Assembly (NCBI GenBank): GCA_030144725.1
Contig: JASKMD010000018.1
Location: 5,193,552 to 5,257,551, forward strand
Source of the DNA: Haematococcus lacustris
Taxonomy: Eukaryota; Chlorophyta; Chlorophyceae; Chlamydomonadales; Haematococcaceae
Reading direction: 5' to 3'
Length of the DNA stretch: 64,000 bases
Shown: positions 56,392-64,000 of the stretch, one piece after another
How the letters are laid out: each line of letters starts with the position of its first letter
How positions within the stretch are numbered: position 1 is the stretch's first letter
Notes under the pieces: generated by a model
Told to the model about the DNA's origin: nothing
What the model saw: the letters and a program-made list of their open reading frames with translations, nothing else
Databases searched by the model: none
Made by a program: the position numbers and the translations under genes

Positions 56392-59207
56392 CTACTGTGC
56401 CTCAGCAGGCTGCTGCTGCTGCTGGGCCTTTGGTGGCTTGTCTCGCAGCCGCTTGTAGCCCAGGCCAGGGTACTCCTTGCCCTTGGCTGGCAGAGCTCCC
56501 TGGTCTGGCCAGTAGCACAGCTCCAGCGGCCGCTACTTGCTCTCCCCAATGCGCTGCATGTTCAGCGCTGCATTGCAGTCCCTGTCCAGCCACCTGCCTG
56601 GCTGTGGTGCTGGCTTGGCTTTGGCAGCCTTGCCTTTGCCTTTGCCCTTGGTGGGCTCAGCTGCCGGCTTGCTGCGCTTGGCTGGAGGGGGAGTGCTGGG
56701 CCCAGGCTCTGAGGCTGCTGGCTGTGTGGCTGCCTGGCTGCTGCGTGGGGCTTGTGGGGGCTTGCGGGAGGCCACTACAGGGCACCACATCATGCTCCGC
56801 ACTGGCTGGCCACGCTCCTGGCTCCAGGCTGGGCGCACCAGGCGGAGGTCCACTTGCCCTGCTGGGGGCTTCCAGCCTGCAGGCCTTGTGGCACTGAGTT
56901 TGTTTAGCTCATCCTCACAGGGCTGCTTGCCATTCACTGCTGAGCTGACCCGGCGGGTGCGGTGCTCATCCACAAGCACCACCCTGCCCCCATCCTGGTC
57001 TACGCCCCTGGGCCTGCACACCACCTTGCGGCAAGCACGCAACACCGCATCAGCACCCCAGCCTCCCCCAGTGCCAATGGTAGCTGCGCCAAAGAACACC
57101 ACCAGCTGCTTGGCATGATTGTGGCGCTCCATGGACAGCTCAGCCATCTTTTCCTCCAGCTGCAGCCATGCACACAAGGCACATACATGGTGGCTGACAT
57201 GGTGGCACACGGTTAGGCATGGCACAATCAAGTACTCTTTCGTTTCGTGCCCGACCCACCACCTCCCAGTCCCTAACCCTCCCTCCCTCCCTCCCTCCCA
57301 GTCCCTTACCCTCCCTCCCCCACTCTCACCTTGTTGAAGAACTGCTCCAGCGCCCGGTCCTGGGCTCCGTACAGCCTCAGCCGCTGCCGTGCCCACTTGG
57401 GGTCCAGGTGCACCTCCCACACCGCATCCCAGGTGGCCAGGGTGACGGTGATGTGCTTCAGGTTGGCCTCCAGGGAGGTGCCGGCTGAGCTTGCTGCTGC
57501 CAGGTGCTGGAGGTGGGGCTTGATCGGTGCTAGCCACCGCTCTGTGTCACGCCGGTCATTGTTCAGGCCGCTGGCATGCTTCACCTCGCCCTTGGTCAGC
57601 TCCCACCGGCGCAGCTGGTCTGCCATCAGCTGGCCTGACTGCGGATCCCACACCCCAGAGGCTGCGCTGACTGCCTGGGTAACGCCGGGGCCCGATGCCC
57701 ACCCCAATCTGTGTGTCTGGGTCAAACACAAACTCACGCATCTCAGCTATGCCCCTGCCTATGTGGGGGAGCCCCACTGCATGAGCCGCTGCTGCTGCTG
57801 CTGCACTTGGGCGGCTGCTGGTGCTGCTGCTGCTGGCAGCTGGAGGTGGGGCTGGAGAGGGGGGAAGTGTAGTGCACGCACACGCTGACACCATCTGTGT
57901 CCACCAACCTCTCGAAAGCAACCCCCTGGTCGCGAAGCTTGTTGGTGTTGAACCACCTGGCCCAGTGATGGCTCAGTGCTGGCTCTGAGGTGAATGTTGC
58001 CCGGGTTTCCTTGGTTAGGCCCAGCTGCTTGCACACCCCATGCAGCACCCTGCTGTCCACCTTGATGAAGTGCACCCCCACCCTGGCCATGGGGGTGAGG
58101 GTGAAGGGAGGTGGGCAGGTCAGGGTCCGGGGACCAACCCCACGCCTCTTGCCGCGCTTTGGCTGCCCTGGTGCGGGTGGGGTGTGGGGCTGCTGCCACC
58201 GCTCTAGCCACCGGCACACATACACTGCATGGCGCATGCGGCAGGGCAGGGGCAGGGTGTCCTGCAGGGAGCCTTCCTTGTTCATGCCCAGTAGACGGCG
58301 GTGCGTGTTGGCCTCCTCTATCAGGTCCGCCACATGGCCCTTGTCCAGGGTGGCGGCCTTCAGCTCCGAGCTGTGGGCGTTGATGCCATACCCACACGCC
58401 ATCCTGATGAACAGCTGGCCTCCTCCCCGCTCCAGCCTAGCTGGGCCCTGGCTGCCTTGGCGTACAGCTTGACAATGCGCTCTGCAGGTCAGGTCAGGTC
58501 AGGTCAGATGTAAGGTCAGGTCAGGTCAGGTCAGGTCAGGTCTAGGTCAGGTCAGGTCAGGTCAGGTCAGGTCAGGTCAGGTCAGGTCAGGTCAGGTCAG
58601 GTCAGGTCAGGTCAGGTCAGGTCAGGTCAGGTCAGGTCAGGTCAGGTCAGGTCAGGTCAGGTCAGGTCAGGTCAGGTCAGGTCAGGTCAGGTCAGGTCAG
58701 GTCAGGTCAGGTCAGGTCAGGTCAGGTCAGGTCAGGTCAGGTCAGGTCAGGTCAGGTCAGGTCAGGTCAGGTCAGGTCAGGTCAGGTCAGGTCAGGTCAG
58801 GTCAGGTCAGGTCAGGTCAGGTCAGGTCAGGTCAGGTCAGGTCAGGTCAGGTCAGGTCAGGTCAGGTCAGGTATAGGTCAGGTCAGGTCAGGTCAGGTCA
58901 GGTCAGGTCAGGTCAGGTCAGGTCAGGTCAGGTCAGGTCAGGTCAGGTCAGGTCAGGTCAGGTCAGGTCAGGTCTACGTCAGGTCTTGGTCAGGTCAGGT
59001 ATAAGGTCAGGTCAGGTCAGGTCAGGTCCAGGTCCAGGTCCAAGTCTAGGGTCTAGTCACCACCATTACTTGCCTGTTGGAGTAATGCTGCTGCATGGCC
59101 ACCGCCAGCTGCATGGAGTGTGCGTCGAGGGTGTTGTGGAAACCCGCCAGGTTGATGCTGCACAGCTCCTGCAGCTTGGCCAGCAGCGCCTGGTTGCTGG
59201 GGATGGT
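56392..59207 (-). pseudogene. Fanzor (eukaryotic TnpB-like RNA-guided nuclease) gene, degraded
   Basis: Minus-strand segments in order: an exon ending at 59,070 (LLAKLQELCSINLAGFH); from 58,481 a long region with GYGINAHSSELKAATLDKG, HFIKVDSRVLHGVCKQLGL and FERLVDTDGVSVCVHY; 57,737-57,330 (KWARQRLRLYGAQDRALEQF); and 57,159-56,392 (HAKQLVVFFGAATIGT, WGADAVLRAC, VLVDEHRTRRVSSAV, WLDRDCNAALNM, stop TAG). The order and blocks match Fanzor proteins: N-terminal helical part, TDGV block, and RuvC domain ending in RD-x-N. Damage includes a frame change at the GGGGCCC run (57,687-57,693), where the first RuvC aspartate would be Gly; another near the CAG run at about 57,790-57,840; and loss of most zinc-ribbon cysteines. 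It may extend further upstream of 59,207. It is probably inactive as a nuclease. Confidence 0.8.
58485..59035 (+). repeat. (AGGTC)n array filling an intron of the Fanzor gene
   Basis: About 110 AGGTC units with a few short interruptions (near 58,510, 58,542, 58,872, 58,973 and 59,000). It lies wholly between the donor at 59,070 and acceptor at 58,482 on the minus strand. On that sense strand every unit reads CTGAC. Confidence 0.95.
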
Positions 59208-59363
59208 GCTTGGGGGAAGGATGGGAGGGCTTACTCCAGGCTGCAAGATAGGTAGAGGGTGTTGAATTGTAGCGGAAGAGGGCGAGAGAGAAGGTGAGTG
59301 TGGTGGTTGTGGGAACGTGGGATGGTAGTGACCACGCATATTTGCAGCAAAGAAGGAATGCAT

Positions 59364-60087
59364 GTGGTCAGGCTAGGTACACTTAGCCACACGACTGCAA
59401 ATGCGGACCACTCACTACCTGCAGGGTGGGGTGTGTGCGGGGGAGATTGGGGTGGATGTGAGGCGAGGGTGGTGGTGGAGGGGTTGGGAAGGGTGCCGGC
59501 TCATTGTTGCCGCTCATTGATGCCGCTTCTCACTGCTCCTGGCTGCTTCTTGCTGCTCCTCGATGGGTTGATGCCGCTTCTCACTGCTCCTGGCTGCTCC
59601 TTGCTGCTCCTACCCACCCCACTTAGGACAGAGTCAGGCCCACCCTCTGATGACCCTCTGTTCTCTAACTGGCCCTTTTAACCCCTTACACCCTCGCAGC
59701 TCTTCGCAGACCCTTCCGCAACACGGATCTCCGGTTCGCTACCAAAAAGCGACCGGCATCCAGCTTGAGGGGCCGCGAGCAAACAGCCGCGACCCAACAC
59801 GGCACACTCACAGATAACGAGCGTCTTGCTGCGCCCATGCAGTGCCAGCTGTGCCAGCTGTGCCACGTTGTGTACTGCACACAACGTGTCGGTGCCAACG
59901 CACAAGATTTGCTCGGCGCTTCAGCAAACTCACCAACACGGAGCCAGCGCAGCTCGCACATGCTGTGTCTCAACCAACACACGCGATTGTGCGCTTGCCA
60001 AATCTGCCCTGCCGACCCAACTCCCAACCGAATAGTGCACAGAGCCGCTCCCATCTCGCACATGCACAGTTCTCATTTGCAAGCAAG
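59364..60087. other. Intergenic region upstream of the permease
   Basis: This gap separates the divergent Fanzor remnant and the permease start. Imperfect direct repeats of TTGATGCCGCTTCTCACTGCTCCTGGCTGC type lie at 59,516-59,610. The permease promoter and 5' untranslated region should be within 59,700-60,087; no specific motif was identified. Confidence 0.5.
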
Positions 60088-63000
60088 ATGGCCGCAGCTA
60101 AGGAGCGTCTCAGCAACATGAGCGACATCGTGGATTGCGACTGCGCTGCCGTGGGCTGGAGGAGGCCAGACCGTCCCTGGCGGGAGTTTTTTCTGGGCAC
60201 TGGCTTCCATTGGGGCTTCCTGTGCACGTAAGGCCATTTGCGGGACAATTAAACGACAATCCCTGAGCACGTGGCTCAACCTGCGCTCGTTAGTGTGTTG
60301 CTGCTGCATTGCAGCATCGCAGTCTCAACCGGCACACATAGCTGCCGTGTCGCTGGCTGTGTGCGCCTGCAGGCCTGCCAACCCCTTGAAGCTCTACAGC
60401 AAGCACAGCCAGCGCCAGCCTCCTCACTTCTTCGGTGCGCAGCGGCACAGGGTGTTGGGTGCGGACTTGGGAAGCCATGTCACGTGGAACCCAACTGCAT
60501 CGCCATTCAAGTCTAGTTGCTGCACTGGCATGATGCGAGCACTGGCAGCAAATGTAGCGTCTTCGAGTTAATTGGCATGTCAAGGTTTCCTCGACGCTTG
60601 CGATTTCGCTGGCACTTGCAGGTATCAACGACTGGCTGGGCATCGCGACTGCGGCCATGGTGGGGGCGCAACACGCACTGGTAAGCGCACGAGACTGATC
60701 CCTAGGCCAGCGGCATGTAGGGTTTGTTGCACCATGTCTGCCGACCATGCGCCTGCCGTTCGGTGCAGGCCATGGTGGGCGGTCTGATCGTGCCGCCCCT
60801 CCTCATCGTGCCCTTCGGCACCCCCAATGGCGATGACTACAAGCGCTACCTGGTACAAGCCGCCCTCATTGTCACTGGGTTGATGACCCTGGTGCAGGTG
60901 AGGATGCTGAGACTGATTGACCCCTTGGCTCCTGCATTGCCCAACCCAGCTGACCCCTGGCGGCCAGTACACTACATTACCTTGCCCGAGCTCACCTGTG
61001 TTGCAAAGCACAGCACAATGAACCCAGCGCATCTCCTTGCGGCACAAGCTGATGCCAGTGCTGCCATTGACCTGCACACTGCGCCCTTGTCCCTGCAGGT
61101 CACTGGCATCAGGATTGGTGGCAAGTTCATGTGGGGCGCAGGCGTGGTGAGTGGCTGGCCAGCACAGCCAGCAACTGGTGCACCCCTTGGTTGCCCTGGC
61201 TTGACTGCTGCTTTGTGTGGTGTGCTGTCCGGCTGGTTGCAGCTGAGCGTCATGGGCGTGTCCTTCACCAGTGTGGTGAGTGCCCTCCCACACAGCCTCC
61301 ACCACCGCTCCAGCATGCTCAGCATGCCATGGCAATCTTGTCGTGCAGCTACTGGCCATGATGTCACTGACCCTGCCTTGCCTAGCCTTGCTTGCGCAGC
61401 CCATTGTGCAAAGCACCCTGGCCAAGCTGATGAAGGGCGAGGGCATGAGCTTTGACGAGGCGTATGGCCATGTGCTGGGCACACTCTGTGTGTCCACCCT
61501 CACACCCATCCTCTTCTCCTTCCTGCCCATCAAGTGAGTCCATCCTGACCAGGTGCAGCATCAGCGGCAGACCAGCAGGCACTGGAGCTGCTACAGCCGC
61601 CCTGTGCTGCTGCTGAGCCTGCTGGCCTGGCCCTGGCTGCAGGGTGCTGCGCAAGGTGTTCCCCCCTGTGGTGTCAGGCGTGACCATCCTGCTGATTGGC
61701 ATCCACCTGACGGGCGCTGGCCTGGCGGTGAGCAGCGTGGTGGCGGCTAGTGCAGCATGATGGCGGCTAGTGCTGCGCAGTGTGTGCGGATGCGGGGCCC
61801 AGCCTCTGCCCCTGCCCCTATGCACGGCCCCAGCTGCAATCAGCCTTGCTGCTGCTGCTGCTGCTCAGTTCTGCTGAGTGGCTCCTTTGGTGCTGCCTGC
61901 CCCCTACAGAACTGGGGCGGTGGCTCCTTCTGCAGCCAAACAGGCAACTACAACAAGCTAGTCAACGGTGTCCCTGCCCCTGTGCTGTGCACTGGCAACG
62001 GCCAGGTCATGTATCCTTATGGTGGGTGGCCAGGGCCAGGCGGCAGTGCACCACCCTCCAGCTGCCCTGCATGATCCTGCAGCCCCTGAACTGGGTTGTT
62101 GCCTGGCTGCCTGCAGGTGATGGCCACTATGTGGGCATGGGCTTCCTGGTGTTCAGCACCATCATCCTCATTGAGGTGGGCTGCGGCTGTGAGCACCTCA
62201 ATCTGCCTGGTCTGGCTTGGCTTGGCCTGGCTTGGCCTGAGCCTGATCTGGCCTGTTGCTGCCTTCACAGATCCTTGGCAGCCCCTTCATGCGCAACTGC
62301 TCCGCCATCATTGGCCTGCTGTTTGGATACTTCATCGCTGTGAGTGGCCTGCTTGCCCCATGGCGTCGATTGCCAGCTGCATAGCCACAGCAACGGCAAC
62401 AGTGCTCCTCAGCCTCACATCCTGCAGCCGTGTGAGGTCTGGGTCAGGGTGCTGTGGCAGCAGTCAGAGGCTGCAGGCTGTCTGCAGCTACATCACAGGC
62501 ACTGCTCTGACCACCTCTGGTACTGCCCTGCCTGGTGCTGCAGGCCATCATTGATGTGGATGGCAAGCGCTTTGTGACCAGCGCTTCTTTTGAGTCTGCC
62601 CCCGCCATCACGTGAGCGGCTTCTTTAGGCTTTGCCTCACCCCCCTACCCCTTAACCATACACCCTGACCTTGATTCTGCAGCGGCTGGCTGCTGCCCCC
62701 TGCCGCCTTGCCCCTCCACAGCTGTGTGCTGGCCTGCAGTGTGGCAGCAACTGGTGGGTGGTGCTGGCTGTGGCTTGCAGGTTCAACTGGACCAAGACCT
62801 TCCCACTCAAGTTCTATGGCCCAGCCATCATCCCCCTCATTGTTGTGTGAGTGGGTGTGATGCTGGGGTTGTGAGGCTAAGGGTCTGTGGTCGTCAGACG
62901 GTGTCACAATCTGGCACGAGTAGTGGTGTGTCTTGCTGATTGCTTGAGGAGGGTGGGCAGTGGTGTCTGCTGTACACAAGCCAGTGAGATGCCCTGTTGC

Positions 63001-64000
63001 AAGCCACCTCCCGCAAAGCAGTTTGCAAGGCCCAAGACCAGCAATGGGCAGTATGTCTCTCATCACATGCTACTTCCCAACCTGTCTGCATCCCCATGGC
63101 TGCAGTTCCATCATCACAGCCATTGAGAGCGTGGGCGACACAGCGGCCACCATTGAGGCCTCACGCATGGCAGTGACTGATGATGAGGCGTCCCTGCGCA
63201 TCAAGGTGAGCAGCAGCAGGGCAGCATGCGCACCTTCCCTGCCTGACTTTGGGCTGTGGAGGACTTGGATTCTTATTTCTGCCCCTGTGCCCCTGCTGCT
63301 GTGCAGGGCGCTCTGTTCAATGATGGTGTGTCCGGCCTGTTCTCTGCCCTGGCCACCTCCCTGCCCCTGACCACGTTTGCCCAGAACAACGGCGTCATCT
63401 CCCTTACCAATGTGGCAGCACGTCAGTCAGGCTGGGCATGTGGTCTGTGGCTCATCCTGCTGGGCATCCTGGGCAAGGTGGGCAGCTGCAGGGGAGGGGA
63501 TGCTAAGGCAGCAGCAGGAAGGCTGCTGTGATGTTGCATGCTAGCTTGGTCCATGCGTGGCCCAATCTGGCTGGCTGCCATGAGCTGGTAAGGGTGCTTA
63601 TGGTGCACACAGCACAGCCCACACAGCTGTCAGTTGAGCAGGGAAGGCCAGCTTGCTCCAGTGAATGAGTTGGTGTTGCCGCCCTTTGCTGCTCTCAGGT
63701 CGGTGCTTTTGTGATCAGCATCCCCAACTGCGTGCTGGGCGGCATGACCACCTTCCTGTTTGCCAACGTCATGTCTTCTGGCATCAAGGTGGGCCACCCC
63801 CACCAGCTGCCTGCACTGCCCTCCCCTGCCCTCCACTCGCCACTGGGCTGGCAACAAGCACAGCTTAGCTGCAGGGGGCATGGCCTGCAGCTAGGGCCAC
63901 CTGGGCCACACTGCCAGGCACTGACCCGCTGAGCTGCCAGCCTGCCTTGCTGCTGCTGTGCAGATCATTGTGAGTGAGGGTAACCTGGACCGGCGCACCC
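60088..64000 (+). CDS. UapA-like xanthine/uric acid permease (NCS2/NAT family), 5' part
   Basis: Seventeen exons are in phase from ATG 60,088 to the window end: 60,088-60,227, 60,373-60,458, 60,622-60,680, 60,769-60,897, 61,099-61,146, 61,243-61,275, 61,400-61,533, 61,643-61,727, 61,910-62,021, 62,117-62,175, 62,271-62,339, 62,544-62,611, 62,781-62,846, 63,106-63,205, 63,307-63,477, 63,699-63,788 and 63,964 onward. It encodes an integral membrane purine transporter. Family blocks are VGAQHALAMVGGLIVPPLL (first transmembrane region, with the QH substrate-site motif), SIITAIESVGDTAATIEAS and the NAT signature QNNGVISLTN. The signature is closest to fungal UapA/UapC. Membrane segments include VVSGVTILLIGIHLTGAGLA and GMGFLVFSTIILIE. 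It should import xanthine and/or uric acid across the plasma membrane as a proton symporter; that substrate is inferred from the signature. The ATG is the only one in its frame for 240 bases upstream. The C-terminal part lies beyond the window. Confidence 0.93.

Overview
The window looks like nuclear DNA of a green alga of the Chlamydomonadales, with Haematococcus or a close relative as my guess. The reasons are: GC-rich, CAG/CTG-rich coding sequence; many short GT...GCAG introns; long Ala-, Gln- and Pro-rich frames; and protein families typical of that group. There are no operons and no ribosome binding sites. Genes had to be rebuilt exon by exon. Where I give exon coordinates, the splice phases were checked by hand.

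Layout. 0.7-8.4 kb: a minus-strand bZIP transcription factor with very low-complexity exons. 8.9-10.6 kb: a non-autonomous hAT-like element. 11.3-15.3 kb: a minus-strand methyltransferase-like gene with repeat-rich introns. 15.4-17.2 kb: dispersed repeats. 17.2-18.8 kb: an unrecognised minus-strand gene. 19.0-29.7 kb: a plus-strand gene of about 27 exons joining a heme/NO-sensing H-NOX domain, its HNOBA partner domain and a TKL-type protein kinase. Three of its introns carry antisense Fanzor (eukaryotic TnpB-like) fragments. 29.8-33.6 kb: two hAT-like elements, AGCCC arrays and no secure gene. 34.2-37.7 kb: a plus-strand AlkB-like membrane di-iron hydroxylase. 38.0-55.9 kb: transposons nested inside one another, with an intact KDZ transposase gene at the core. 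56.4-59.3 kb: a broken, fuller-length Fanzor gene on the minus strand. 60.1-64.0 kb: the 5' part of a UapA-like xanthine/uric acid permease, cut by the window end.

The two most notable points are these. First, the 19-29.7 kb gene puts a protein kinase where soluble guanylate cyclases carry their cyclase domain, so it would be a one-polypeptide gas-sensing kinase. All 25 exon joints traced keep the reading frame. Second, Fanzor-derived sequences have moved as 5'-truncated pieces. They have 12-16 bp target duplications that always end in CAGC, and a shared tail also found on an unrelated short insert. This is what one expects of copying through RNA rather than cut-and-paste.

The cellular genes are independent single-gene units. 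The transposon genes (KDZ transposase, its convergent Gln-rich partner, and a Myb/SANT-like gene) belong to the nested elements and not to the host.
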